The notes under the pieces: model-generated | Told to the model about the DNA's origin: nothing | The model's database searches: none | Seen by the model: only the letters and a program-made list of their open reading frames with translations | In this document: positions 44,037-52,654 of the stretch, piece by piece | How the letters are laid out: each line of letters opens with the position of its first letter | Position numbering within the stretch: the stretch's first letter is position 1 | NCBI GenBank assembly: GCA_017745295.1 | Contig: JAGHZR010000013.1 | Span: forward strand, 96,351 to 160,350 | DNA length: 64,000 nucleotides | DNA from: Novosphingobium sp. | Lineage (GTDB): Bacteria; Pseudomonadota; Alphaproteobacteria; Sphingomonadales; Sphingomonadaceae | Direction of reading: 5' to 3' | Position numbers and translations under genes: made by a program

Positions 44037-45863
44037 ATGTCAGCCCCGCTTCCCTTGCGCAATATCGCGATCATTGCGCACGTCGACCACGGCAAGACCA
44101 CCCTCGTCGACCAGCTTTTCCGCCAGTCCGGCACCTTCCGTGACAACCAGCGCATCGAAGAACGCGCCATGGACTCGAACGACCTCGAAAAGGAACGCGG
44201 GATCACCATCCTTGCGAAGCCGACTTCGATCGAGTGGAACGGCTACCGCATCAACATCGTCGACACCCCAGGCCACGCCGACTTCGGCGCCGAAGTGGAA
44301 CGCATCCTCTCGATGGTCGACGGCGTCGTCCTGCTGGTGGACTCGTCGGAAGGCGCGATGCCGCAGACCAAGTTCGTCACCGGCAAGGCGCTCGGCCTCG
44401 GCCTGAAGCCGATCGTCGTCGTCAACAAGATCGACCGTCCCGACGGCCGTCACGCCGAAGTGCTGGACGAAGTGTTCGACCTCTTCGTCAGCCTCGACGC
44501 CAACGACGAGCAGCTCGACTTCCCGACCCTCTACGCGTCGGGCCGCAACGGCTACGCCAGCTACGATCCGGACGCCCGCGAAGGCAACCTGACCCCGCTG
44601 TTCGAAAAGATCGTCGAGCACGTCCCCGCGCCCGACCTCGACCAGGACGCGCCGTTCTCGTTCCTCGCCACCCTGCTCGACCGTGACAACTTCATGGGCC
44701 GCGTCCTCACCGGCCGCGTCCAGTCGGGCAAGCTCAAGGTCAACGACCCGATCCGCGCCATCGACGCCGACGGCAAGGTGATCGAAGTCGGCCGCGCCAC
44801 CAAGGTGCTGTCGTTCCGCGGCCTCGACCGCGTTCCCGTGGAAGAAGCCCGCGCCGGTGACATCATCGCGCTGGCCGGCCTCGAAAAGGCCACCGTGTCG
44901 AACACCATCGCCGATCCCTCGGTTTCGGTGCCGATCAAGGCCCAGCCGATCGACCCGCCGACCCTGGCGATGCGCTTTGCCGTCAACGACTCGCCGCTCG
45001 CGGGCCGTGAAGGCGACAAGGTGACGAGCCGCATGATCCGCGACCGCCTGATGCGCGAAGCGGAAACCAACGTCGCCATCCGCGTCACTGAATCGGCCGA
45101 CCGCGACAGCTTCGAAGTTGCCGGTCGCGGCGAACTTCAGCTGGGCGTCGTGATCGAAACGATGCGCCGCGAAGGCTTCGAGCTGGGCATCAGCCGCCCG
45201 CGCGTGCTGTTCGGCAAGGACGAAAACGGTGGCCGCACCGAACCGTACGAAACCGTCGTGATCGACGTGGACGACGAGTTCTCGGGCACGGTCGTCGAGA
45301 AGATGCAGCGCCGCAAGGCCGAGCTGACCGACATGCGTCCCTCGGGCTCGGGCAAGACCCGCATCACCTTCTCGGCGCCCTCGCGCGGCCTGATCGGCTA
45401 CCACGGCGAATTCCTTTCGGACACCCGCGGCACCGGCATCATGAACCGCCTGTTCGAGAAGTATGACGCTCACAAAGGTCCGATCGAAGGCCGCCAGAAT
45501 GGCGTGCTGATCTCGAACGGCACCGGTGAAGCCGTCGGCTACGCGCTGAACAGCCTCGAAGATCGCGGCATCCTGTTCGTGAAGCCGCAGGAAAAGATCT
45601 ACGAGGGCATGATCATCGGCGAAAACGCCAAGCCCGACGATCTCGAAGTGAACCCGATGAAGTCGAAGCAGCTGACGAACTTCCGTTCGACCGGCAAGGA
45701 CGACGCCATCCGCCTCACCCCGCCCCGCGTGATGACGCTGGAACAGGCCATCGCCTACATCGACGACGACGAAATGGTCGAAGTGACCCCGCAGTCGATC
45801 CGTCTGCGCAAGGCCTTCCTCGACCCGAACGAGCGCAAGAAGCAGAGCCGCAAGAAGGACTGA
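44037..45863 (+). CDS. typA: Translational GTPase TypA/BipA
   Basis: 608 aa. A ribosome-associated GTPase needed under stress and cold. G domain: [40 protein letters not shown] and [13 protein letters not shown]-like domains II, III and V and the TypA-specific C-terminal domain follow ([49 protein letters not shown]). The ATG at 44037 gives [16 protein letters not shown]; a longer reading upstream is not conserved-looking. A strong terminator follows. Confidence 0.98.
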   Translation: MSAPLPLRNIAIIAHVDHGKTTLVDQLFRQSGTFRDNQRIEERAMDSNDLEKERGITILAKPTSIEWNGYRINIVDTPGHADFGAEVERILSMVDGVVLLVDSSEGAMPQTKFVTGKALGLGLKPIVVVNKIDRPDGRHAEVLDEVFDLFVSLDANDEQLDFPTLYASGRNGYASYDPDAREGNLTPLFEKIVEHVPAPDLDQDAPFSFLATLLDRDNFMGRVLTGRVQSGKLKVNDPIRAIDADGKVIEVGRATKVLSFRGLDRVPVEEARAGDIIALAGLEKATVSNTIADPSVSVPIKAQPIDPPTLAMRFAVNDSPLAGREGDKVTSRMIRDRLMREAETNVAIRVTESADRDSFEVAGRGELQLGVVIETMRREGFELGISRPRVLFGKDENGGRTEPYETVVIDVDDEFSGTVVEKMQRRKAELTDMRPSGSGKTRITFSAPSRGLIGYHGEFLSDTRGTGIMNRLFEKYDAHKGPIEGRQNGVLISNGTGEAVGYALNSLEDRGILFVKPQEKIYEGMIIGENAKPDDLEVNPMKSKQLTNFRSTGKDDAIRLTPPRVMTLEQAIAYIDDDEMVEVTPQSIRLRKAFLDPNERKKQSRKKD

Positions 45864-45897
45864 TCCTTCGGGAGCCTCGGCTTTCTCAGCAAACAAT

Positions 45898-45931
45898 AAA
45901 GGGGCGGCAATCTCGCGATTGCCGCCCCTTT
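45898..45931 (+). terminator. Bidirectional terminator after typA
   Basis: GGGGCGGCAAT/ATTGCCGCCCC, an 11-bp perfect stem with a CTCGCG loop, flanked by AAA and TTTACGTTTT. Confidence 0.92.
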
Positions 45932-45961
45932 ACGTTTTCGGCCCTCTCCCAAACTTGGCTT

Positions 45962-46106
45962 GTTTGCGGGAATGCCCGAAAGAGGGCATTGCCGGGCCGC
46001 ACCGGCCCTCGCCCCCACCCGACCTCCCGTAGAGTACTATCGTTGGGTGGCCGGGTGGGGGCGAGGGCCGGTGCGGCCAAAATTCGCCTTTAGCGAATTT
46101 TCAAAC
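45962..46106. repeat. Three-hairpin palindromic element, copy 3
   Basis: 145 bp. Left hairpin AATGCCC/GGGCATT. The central palindrome is GCACCGGCCCTCGCCCCCACCC... with its near-perfect complement across a GTACTATCGTT loop; there is no bulge in the 3' arm. Right hairpin AAAATTCGC/GCGAATTTT. Ends are GTTTG and CAAAC. The last base touches the stop codon of the outer membrane protein gene. Confidence 0.9.
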
Positions 46107-46967
46107 TCAGAAGCGGTAGCCCACCGTCGCGCGCAGCGAGTGGTAGTCGAAGTTCTTGTCGCCACCCTTGATCCGGGTCGAGCCCGAATCGATCAGGAAC
46201 GGATTGGTCGCAGGCGCCGTGCCCGGTCCGACCTCGACGTTGTACTTGTTGTCGCTGTAGCGGTTGTAGAGATATTCGAGGCCGAGGCTGACCTTGTTGG
46301 TCACCATGATCTCGGCGCCGCCGCCGGCCTGCCAGCCCCAGGCCAGCCGGTTGTTCCGCTGCGGATCGAACGAGTTGACGGTGTTGGTGGTGAGGAAGCT
46401 GTGGTCGATCTTGGCCACGCCGCCGCCGCCGGTCACGTAGAACAGCGCACCGCCGTTCGGGGTGTAGCCTGCACGGATACGACCCGAAAGGCCGTAGTCG
46501 AGCTTGCGCTGGATCACATAGCTGGCCGGGGTCGTGCTGAAGCCCGAGGTCGCGTCCTTGGCCTCGCTCTTCACGCCCTCGACGAGGCCGCCGACCACGA
46601 AGTTGCCCATGCGCTTGTCGTAGCCGAAGCGGACGCCGTATTCCGCGCCGTCCTTGTCGTTGCGGCAGCCGTCGGCGGGCGTGGCACCGCGTGCGCGGCC
46701 GTTGCAGAAGCCGGGGCTGAAGGCATTGTCGCCAGCCACAGTATTGACCGTATTGTCATAGCGACCGTCGCCATCGGTATCGAAGCGCAGGCTGTCGCCG
46801 TTGTCGTTGCCGCGTGTCGAAAGACCGCCGAAGGCCTGAACGTAGGGGCCGTTGAAGTGGCTGTCGCGCTCGGGCGTGGAAGTTGCGATTTCCTGCGCAC
46901 CGGCGGGAAACGCCGCGGCGACTGCGGCAAGGCCGAAGGCCGTCGTGGCGAGCTGGGCAAATTTCAT
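46107..46967 (-). CDS. Outer membrane beta-barrel protein (Omp25/OmpA-like porin family)
   Basis: 286 aa. A signal peptide (MKFAQLATTAFGLAAVAAAFPAGAQ) is followed by alternating strands with FNGPYVQAFGGLS, GVRFGYDKRMGNFVVGGLVEG, LSGRIRAGYTPNGGALFYVTGGGG and LGLEYLYNRYSDN. It ends in Phe (SLRATVGYRF), as needed for outer membrane insertion. A polar loop (residues about 55-110) contains two Cys that could form a disulfide. It is the alphaproteobacterial small-barrel type; the ligand is unknown. Confidence 0.9.
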   Translation of the reverse strand: MKFAQLATTAFGLAAVAAAFPAGAQEIATSTPERDSHFNGPYVQAFGGLSTRGNDNGDSLRFDTDGDGRYDNTVNTVAGDNAFSPGFCNGRARGATPADGCRNDKDGAEYGVRFGYDKRMGNFVVGGLVEGVKSEAKDATSGFSTTPASYVIQRKLDYGLSGRIRAGYTPNGGALFYVTGGGGVAKIDHSFLTTNTVNSFDPQRNNRLAWGWQAGGGAEIMVTNKVSLGLEYLYNRYSDNKYNVEVGPGTAPATNPFLIDSGSTRIKGGDKNFDYHSLRATVGYRF

Positions 46968-47242
46968 TGTAATATCCCTGTCGTTTTTAGGATCTGGCCC
47001 TCCCCGAAGTCTAAGCCACGGATTTGGTTTCCTTTCTTGCGACGAGCTGAGGCGTAATCGGAGACGGATCGAGGTCTGCTACAAAATCCGGCCCACTTGC
47101 GTTCATGTAATTTAAGACAAACCTGAACGAAAGCTGCTCGATCCGCTCCGATCCGGTTAAGCCAGGCCAGCCTAGAAGAAGTCCAGAAAGGGACGAGACC
47201 CCGGCCTCACCGGAGCCCCTTCCCAGCAAGGAGTTTCGAACA

Positions 47243-47635
47243 ATGGCATTCTTCCGTAACGCAACCATCGCCACTGCCCTCGCCGCCACCGCGCTTGCCA
47301 GCGCGACCCCGGCCATGGCCCGTGACTATTACCGCCACAACGACAATACCGCCGCCGTTGCCATCGGTGCGGGCGTCGTCGGCCTGGCACTCGGCGCGAT
47401 CATCGCCTCGAACAGCAACGACCGGGACCGCTATCGGGATCGCGACCGCTATTACGACAACGGCTACGCCTACGATAACGGCTGGCAATATCGCGACGGC
47501 TGGTACTGGGACCGCGACGGCGGCCGTCACAGCCGCGACGATTACGACCGCTACCAGCGCGGCCGGGACGAATGGCGCGGCGACTGGCGCCGTGGCTACG
47601 ACCACGACCGGGGCGACTTCCGCCGCGGCTACTGA
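47243..47635 (+). CDS. Secreted Tyr/Arg/Asp-rich protein with a glycine-zipper segment, 1
   Basis: 130 aa. Signal peptide MAFFRNATIATALAATALASATPAMA, then RDYY, a small-residue helix AVAIGAGVVGLALGAIIA, and a tail of about 75 residues dominated by Tyr, Arg, Asp and Trp (NDRDRYRDRDRYYDNGYAY...WRRGYDHDRGDF). AAGGAG lies 12 nt before the ATG. A paralogue with the same layout follows 254 bp downstream. The tail is probably disordered; polymer, nucleic acid or envelope binding is possible. Function unknown. Confidence 0.8.
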   Translation: MAFFRNATIATALAATALASATPAMARDYYRHNDNTAAVAIGAGVVGLALGAIIASNSNDRDRYRDRDRYYDNGYAYDNGWQYRDGWYWDRDGGRHSRDDYDRYQRGRDEWRGDWRRGYDHDRGDFRRGY

Positions 47636-47643
47636 TCCACCGA

Positions 47644-47720
47644 AACCGGTCGGATAAACCCCTCTCCGACCGGTTCCCAAGGACGCCCGGCTTCCCTCCC
47701 GGCCGGGCGTCCTTTCCTTG
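47644..47720 (+). terminator. Two consecutive hairpins ending the first secreted-protein gene
   Basis: AACCGGTCGG/CCGACCGGTT (47644-47675), then AAGGACGCCCGGC paired with GCCGGGCGTCCTT (47679-47714) followed by TCCTTG. The second is the probable terminator. Confidence 0.75.
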
Positions 47721-47889
47721 CTACGGCACCGCTTCGCATTTCGGCGACGCCGGTGCCCGGCCCATCGCAGGCCCCATCGCAGGCAATGTCAAATTCACGC
47801 CAAGTTCACGGCCGTACGTGGAACCTGAATGTCCAACGTGCCCACCGATTCCGCCGTAACTTGGTTGGCTTGGAAAGGAGTGCGATATC

Positions 47890-48363
47890 ATGAAACTGAA
47901 CTGGAAGTCCCTGGGCCTTGCCACGGCCCTGGCCGCCTCCGCCCTGACGGCCTCCGCGCCGGCCATGGCGCGCGATTACTACGACCGGCGCGGCGGCGGC
48001 AACGACGCGGCCATCGCCATCGGCGCGGGCGTGATCGGACTGGCCCTGGGCGCGGCGATCGCCGATCGCGGCGACGATCGCTACTACGATCGCGACTATT
48101 ACGATCGCCGTCGCTACGTGACCGTGCGCGACCGTCCGGGATACTATTACTACTACGACGGCGCGCCCAACCGCTATTACCGCGACCGCTACTACGACCG
48201 CTATTACGCGCCGTACTATCGGGAGCGTTGGGGCGGACGCGACCGCTGGCGCGATGGCCGCCATGCCTGGCGCGACGATCGGCGCGGCTGGCGTGACCGC
48301 GACCGTTGGGATCGCGGCCACCGCGACTGGCGCGACGACCGTCGGCGGGACTGGCGCCGATGA
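47890..48363 (+). CDS. Secreted Tyr/Arg/Asp/Trp-rich protein with a glycine-zipper segment, 2
   Basis: 157 aa. The signal peptide ends ALTASAPAMA, followed again by RDYY and AIAIGAGVIGLALGAAIA, nearly identical to the upstream protein. The tail (about 95 residues) is more extreme: YYDRDYYDRRRY, GYYYYYDG, RYYRDRYYDRYYAPYYRERW, then a WRDxR-type Trp/Arg/Asp series to the end. GAAAGGAG precedes the ATG at a fair distance. The two genes look like an old tandem duplication that then diverged in the tail. Confidence 0.8.
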   Translation: MKLNWKSLGLATALAASALTASAPAMARDYYDRRGGGNDAAIAIGAGVIGLALGAAIADRGDDRYYDRDYYDRRRYVTVRDRPGYYYYYDGAPNRYYRDRYYDRYYAPYYRERWGGRDRWRDGRHAWRDDRRGWRDRDRWDRGHRDWRDDRRRDWRR

Positions 48364-48371
48364 GCCCTGAT

Positions 48372-48396
48372 CCCGGCGCGCAACCTGCGCGCCGGG
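48372..48396 (+). terminator. Terminator-like hairpin after the second secreted-protein gene
   Basis: CCCGGCGCGC/GCGCGCCGGG, perfect 10-bp stem with loop AACCT, followed by ACGTCATTTCC (weak U tract). Confidence 0.65.
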
Positions 48397-48417
48397 ACGT
48401 CATTTCCTACCGAAGAA

Positions 48418-48460
48418 CGAGAGCGCTTCCCGACAACGGGCGAGCGCTCTCGCAGGTTTT
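48418..48460 (+). other. Hairpin upstream of the glycosyltransferase gene
   Basis: CGAGAGCGCT/AGCGCTCTCG (48418-48427 with 48443-48452), with an inner CCCG/CGGG, followed by CAGGTTTTCC. It may be a second terminator or a leader structure. Confidence 0.5.
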
Positions 48461-48531
48461 CCGCAATAACGGGCGCGCATCTGTGAAGCCCACTCGCCAA
48501 TCGCGGCGGGGAAGGCTATGGGGCGCCCACC

Positions 48532-49683
48532 ATGGAAACCGCCGACCTGCGCATTGCCCTGTTTTCGGGCAACTACAACTATGTCCGTGACGGCGCCAAT
48601 CAGGCGCTCAACCGCCTCGTCGGCTATCTCCTGCGCCAGGGTGCGCAAGTGCGGGTCTATGCGCCCGTCGTGAAGCACCCGGCCTTCGAACCGACCGGCG
48701 ACCTGATCGGCATCCACTCGCTGCCGATCCCAAACCGCCCCGAGTATCGCATCCCGCTCGCCATTTCGGCCAAGGCGCGGCGCGATCTCAAGGCCTTCGC
48801 GCCGCACATCGTGCACGTCTCCTCGCCCGACCCGGTCGGTCATCAGGCCGTGACCTGGGCGCGCGCGCGCAAGCTGCCGGTGCTCGCCTCGGTCCACACC
48901 CGGTTCGAGACCTACTTGCGCTATTACAACATGGCCTGGGGCGAGCCGGTCGTGGAGGCGATCCTGCGTCGCTTCTACCGCCGCTGCGACGCACTGGTGG
49001 CGCCTTCCGAATCGATGGCCCAGCTGCTGCGCGAACAGCGCATGAACTACGACGTGTCGATCTGGTCGCGCGGCGTCGACCGCGAGATCTTCCACCCCGA
49101 CCGGCGCGATCTCGCCTGGCGCCGCGCCCAGGGGATCGCGGACCATGAAGTCGTGGTAGGCTTCCTCGGCCGCCTGGTCATGGAAAAGGGCCTCGACGTC
49201 TTTTCCGACACGCTCGACGACTTGCGCCGCCGCAATGTCGCCCACCGCGTGCTCGTCGTCGGCGAAGGACCGGCGCGCGAATGGTTCCAGGAGCGACTGC
49301 CGCAGGCCGCCTTTGTCGGCTTCCAGCAGGGCGCCGATCTCGCCCGCGCGGTCGCCGGCATGGACATGCTGTTCAACCCCTCCGTCACCGAGACCTTCGG
49401 CAACGTCACGCTGGAAGCGATGGCCTGCCGCCTGCCGGTCGTCGCCGCCGCCGCGACCGGCAGCCAGAGCCTCGTCGACGATCACGTCTCCGGACGGCTG
49501 ATCCCGCCCGGTGCGATCCACCAGTTCGCCGAAGCGCTGAAGGCCTATATCGAGAACCCGCAGCTGCGCGCCGCCCACGGCCTCGCCGGGGAAGCCCGCG
49601 CGCTCGACTTCAGCTGGGACCGCATCAACCAGGCCGTCGCCGACACCTACTTGCGCCTGATCCGCCAGCGCGCGCGCGGCTGA
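48532..49683 (+). CDS. GT4-family glycosyltransferase (MgtA/GtfA-like)
   Basis: 383 aa, GT-B fold. The N-terminal domain has RIALFSGNYNYVRDGANQALNRLVGYLL and VHVSSPDPVGHQAV, ASVHTRFETYLRYYNM, typical of the alpha-mannosyl/glucosyl transferases acting on lipid acceptors. The C-terminal domain has GRLVMEKGLD, VLVVGEGP, and the E-x7-E site in SVTETFGNVTLEAMACRLPVVAA. Cytoplasmic, membrane-associated. A sugar donor of GDP- or UDP-type cannot be decided. The ATG at 48532 follows a long hairpin-rich leader. Confidence 0.9.
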   Translation: METADLRIALFSGNYNYVRDGANQALNRLVGYLLRQGAQVRVYAPVVKHPAFEPTGDLIGIHSLPIPNRPEYRIPLAISAKARRDLKAFAPHIVHVSSPDPVGHQAVTWARARKLPVLASVHTRFETYLRYYNMAWGEPVVEAILRRFYRRCDALVAPSESMAQLLREQRMNYDVSIWSRGVDREIFHPDRRDLAWRRAQGIADHEVVVGFLGRLVMEKGLDVFSDTLDDLRRRNVAHRVLVVGEGPAREWFQERLPQAAFVGFQQGADLARAVAGMDMLFNPSVTETFGNVTLEAMACRLPVVAAAATGSQSLVDDHVSGRLIPPGAIHQFAEALKAYIENPQLRAAHGLAGEARALDFSWDRINQAVADTYLRLIRQRARG

Positions 49684-49700
49684 GCAACGGCCCACCACCC

Positions 49701-49801
49701 CACCACGTCATCCTGAACTCGTTTCAGGATCCATCTTGCCGATCAGGCCGCCGTCGATGGTCAGAAATGGATCCTGAAACAAGTTCAGGATGACGTAGTG
49801 G
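49701..49801. repeat. Palindromic repeat after the glycosyltransferase gene
   Basis: The left arm CACCACGTCATCCTGAAC...TTTCAGGATCCAT and the right arm ATGGATCCTGAAA...GTTCAGGATGACGTAGTG are complements over about 33 bp with two mismatches, around a 32-bp centre. This GTCATCCTGAAC dyad is a common intergenic repeat in sphingomonads. It probably ends transcription from both sides. Confidence 0.85.
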
Positions 49802-49830
49802 TTTGGGCAAGTGCAGCGCGCAAGCCAACA

Positions 49831-50286
49831 CTACCGCAGCACACCCCTGTTACGCATCCGCACCGCGTACCAGAGCAGCGACACCGCCACGATCCAGATC
49901 ACCAGGGTAATCCCAATGCTGGCCGGACTGGTCAGCATTCCCGGCACCTCGGAGATGAACGGATATATCTGGTTCACCGCCAGCCCCAGCAGCGAGGCGG
50001 TGAAGGCCGTCACCGCCCAGCGCGAGCGCAGGAGCAGCAGCAGCGCCCCCGCCAGCCCGCCCCAGACGCCCAGCGCCCATGTCGCCAAGACCCAGCTCGG
50101 CGAGGCGTCCAGCCAGTCGATCATTTCCGGAGAAAGCGGCGCCAGCCATTCGGGATTGCGCGTGACGGTCATCGTGAAATCGGTGCAGCCGAAGGCATTC
50201 CACACGAGCGCCAGCACGCCGACGATCCACACGTGACGCGGGGTTCTGACCCCCAAGGTTCCGATCATCGGCCAAATACCCTTCAA
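49831..50286 (-). CDS. Four-helix membrane protein of unknown function
   Basis: 151 aa. Helices at about residues 18-34, 65-86, 90-107 and 120-141 (HVWIVGVLALVWNAFGC, SWVLATWALGVWGGLAGALLLLL, WAVTAFTASLLGLAVNQIY, IGITLVIWIVAVSLLWYAV), with a polar loop DFTMTVTRNPEWLAPLSPEMIDWLDAS between the first two. It is a layout I associate with small conserved sphingomonad/alphaproteobacterial membrane proteins without assigned function. It is divergent from rarA by 80 bp. Confidence 0.7.
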   Translation of the reverse strand: MKGIWPMIGTLGVRTPRHVWIVGVLALVWNAFGCTDFTMTVTRNPEWLAPLSPEMIDWLDASPSWVLATWALGVWGGLAGALLLLLRSRWAVTAFTASLLGLAVNQIYPFISEVPGMLTSPASIGITLVIWIVAVSLLWYAVRMRNRGVLR

Positions 50287-50366
50287 GGGGCCTCCCTACA
50301 GGGTCGCAAGAATAGGCCCGCGGCCAAAACGATGCAATTCCCCGCAACAATGGCTAGATAGGCCCC

Positions 50367-51689
50367 ATGGCCGACCTCTTTGCCGACGACCTTCCCCCCG
50401 CCCCTCCGCCCGGCGAGCCGCGCGAGGATGCCCCACTGGCCGATCGCCTGCGCCCGCGCACGCTGGACGACGTGGTCGGGCAGGAGCACCTGACCGGTCC
50501 CGAAGGCCCGATCGGCCGCATGGTGGCGGCGGGCCGCCTGTCCTCGATGATCCTCTGGGGACCGCCCGGCACCGGCAAGACCAGCACCGCGCGCCTGCTG
50601 GCCGATGCGGTGGGCATGCGCTTCACCGCCGTCTCCGCCGTGTTCTCCGGCGTGGCCGACCTCAAGAAGGCCTTTGCCGAGGCCGACCTCGCCGCGCGGG
50701 CCGGGCAGCGCACGCTGCTGTTCGTGGACGAAATCCACCGTTTCAACCGCGCCCAGCAGGACGGTTTCCTGCCTTTCGTCGAGCGCGGCACCGTCACCCT
50801 TGTCGGGGCAACCACCGAAAACCCCAGCTTCGCGCTCAACGCCGCCCTGCTCAGCCGCGCGCAAGTGCTGATCCTCCACCGCCTCGGCTCGGAAGCGCTG
50901 GGTACCCTGCTCGACAAGGCCGAAGTGTTGGAAGGCCCGCTGCCGCTCGACGCCGATGCCCGCGCTGCGCTGCTGGCCTCGGCCGACGGCGACGGGCGCT
51001 TCCTGCTCAACCAGGCCGAGACGCTCTACGCCGCGCAGATCCCCGAACCGCTGGACCCGGCCGGACTCGGCCAGTTCCTGCAACGCCGCGTGGCGGTCTA
51101 CGACAAGGACCGCGACGGCCACTACAACCTGATCTCGGCGCTTCACAAGGCGGTGCGCGGCTCGGACCCGCAGGCGGCACTCTACTACCTCTCGCGGATG
51201 CTGACGGCAGGCGAGGAGCCGCTGTTCCTGCTGCGCCGCCTGGTCCGCATGGCCAGCGAGGACATCGGCCTCGCCGATCCGCAAGCGCTGGTGCAGTGCC
51301 TCGCCGCCAAGCAGGCCTACGAGTTCCTCGGCTCGCCGGAGGGCGAACTGGCGATCGCCCAGGCCTGCCTCTACGTCGCCACCGCGCCGAAATCGAATGC
51401 GGCCTACAAGGCCTACAAGGCCGCCGCCCGCTCCGCCCGCGAGACCGGCTCGCTCTCGCCGCCCGCCAATATCCTCAATGCGCCGACCAAGCTGATGAAG
51501 GACATCGGCTACGGCAAGGACTACGCCTACGACCACGACGCGCCGGACGGCTTCTCCGGCGACAACTACTGGCCGGACGACATGGCGCCCGAGACGTTCT
51601 ACGAGCCGGTGGAGCGCGGCTTCGAACGCGACATCCGCAAGCGCATCGAATGGTGGGACCGCAAGCGGGCCGAACGGCGCGGCGAATAG
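50367..51689 (+). CDS. rarA: Replication-associated recombination protein RarA (MgsA)
   Basis: 440 aa. A clamp-loader-like AAA+ ATPase acting at stalled forks. Start MADLFADDLPPAPP...PLADRLRPRTLDDVVGQEHLTG, Walker A LWGPPGTGKTSTARLLA, Walker B LLFVDEIHRFNRAQQD, sensor 1 GATTENPSF, and the C-terminal tetramerisation region (LYYLSRMLTAGEEPLFLLRRLVRMASEDIGLADP, quoted in part). It lies 12 bp upstream of the next gene. Confidence 0.97.
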   Translation: MADLFADDLPPAPPPGEPREDAPLADRLRPRTLDDVVGQEHLTGPEGPIGRMVAAGRLSSMILWGPPGTGKTSTARLLADAVGMRFTAVSAVFSGVADLKKAFAEADLAARAGQRTLLFVDEIHRFNRAQQDGFLPFVERGTVTLVGATTENPSFALNAALLSRAQVLILHRLGSEALGTLLDKAEVLEGPLPLDADARAALLASADGDGRFLLNQAETLYAAQIPEPLDPAGLGQFLQRRVAVYDKDRDGHYNLISALHKAVRGSDPQAALYYLSRMLTAGEEPLFLLRRLVRMASEDIGLADPQALVQCLAAKQAYEFLGSPEGELAIAQACLYVATAPKSNAAYKAYKAAARSARETGSLSPPANILNAPTKLMKDIGYGKDYAYDHDAPDGFSGDNYWPDDMAPETFYEPVERGFERDIRKRIEWWDRKRAERRGE

Positions 51690-51700
51690 CGGCGCAAGAG

Positions 51701-52585
51701 ATGCCCCGTTTCCGGAACTTCATGGCCATCGACTGGTCCGGCGCGCTCGGCCCACGCCAGAAGGGGATCGCGGTCGCGCTCTGCGGGCTTGAGGGCGCGC
51801 CCCGCCTCCTGCGCCCGGCAGGCCATACCCACTGGTCCCGCAAGGACGTGCTCGACCTGCTGCTGCACGACTTGCCGCAGGATACGCTGGTCGGCCTCGA
51901 CCTCGGCATTTCCCTGCCTTTCGCCGACGCCGGAGCCTTCTTCCCCGACTGGTCGGACAGCCCCGCCGACGCCCGCGCGCTCTGGGCGCTGATCGACACG
52001 ATCTGCGCGCAGGACGAGCATCTCGCTGCCGCCAGCTTCGTCGATCACCCCGAACTCAGCGCCTATTTCCGCCGCCACGGCGGTCGCGAAGGCCCGCGCT
52101 TCCATCTCCCCGGCGCTGACCACCGCCGGGGCCGCATGCGCGTGACCGAGCAGGCCCAGGCCCGCGCCGGGTGCAAGCCCTACTCCAACTTCAACCTCGT
52201 CGGCGCCGCGCAAGTCGGCAAGTCCAGCCTTACCGGCATGCGGCTGCTGCACCGGCTTGGCGGCGCAGTGCCGGTCTGGCCGATCGATCCCCTGCCCGAA
52301 ACCGGATCGGTGGTGACGGAGATCTACACCACCCTCGCCGCCGTCGCCGCCGGGCGCACTGCGGGACGCGCGAAGATGACCGACTACCCCGCGCTCAATG
52401 CCGCCCTCGCCGTGCTCGGCTCACCGCAGGTCGAAGGCTTCGGCCCCATCGACGACCACAGCGCCGACGCCCTGCTCACTGCCGCTTGGCTCCGCACCGC
52501 CGCACCGCGCGCAGACCTATGGGAACCCGCCGACCTTACGCCGGAACTGGCCCGAACCGAAGGCTGGACGTTCGGCGCGCCTTAG
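51701..52585 (+). CDS. Conserved hypothetical protein, DUF429-like (RNase H-like fold suspected)
   Basis: 294 aa, soluble. The start NFMAIDWSGALGPRQKGIAVALC and the later GLDLGISLPF and DDHSADALLTAAWLR give a pattern of spaced acidic residues on an AIDWSG/GLDLG scaffold, which suggests an RNase H-like fold such as DUF429. This is recognition by pattern and not firm. The ATG at 51701 follows AAGAG. It begins 11 bp after rarA and is probably co-transcribed with it, so a DNA-related role is possible. Confidence 0.6.
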   Translation: MPRFRNFMAIDWSGALGPRQKGIAVALCGLEGAPRLLRPAGHTHWSRKDVLDLLLHDLPQDTLVGLDLGISLPFADAGAFFPDWSDSPADARALWALIDTICAQDEHLAAASFVDHPELSAYFRRHGGREGPRFHLPGADHRRGRMRVTEQAQARAGCKPYSNFNLVGAAQVGKSSLTGMRLLHRLGGAVPVWPIDPLPETGSVVTEIYTTLAAVAAGRTAGRAKMTDYPALNAALAVLGSPQVEGFGPIDDHSADALLTAAWLRTAAPRADLWEPADLTPELARTEGWTFGAP

Positions 52586-52654
52586 CCCACAACCTGCCCC
52601 ATCGAGGCGTCGCACGATGCGCCTCCAACACGACCGACAGGGACAGTTCCACTT

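Noticed and set aside
43814..44209. Minus-strand 131-codon frame over the typA start
   Set aside because: Ser/Arg-rich shadow of the typA G domain with no ribosome binding site.
49701..49801. Possible transposon ends after the glycosyltransferase gene
   Set aside because: The inverted arms match the common GTCATCCTGAAC intergenic palindrome and enclose only 32 bp; no target duplication is visible.
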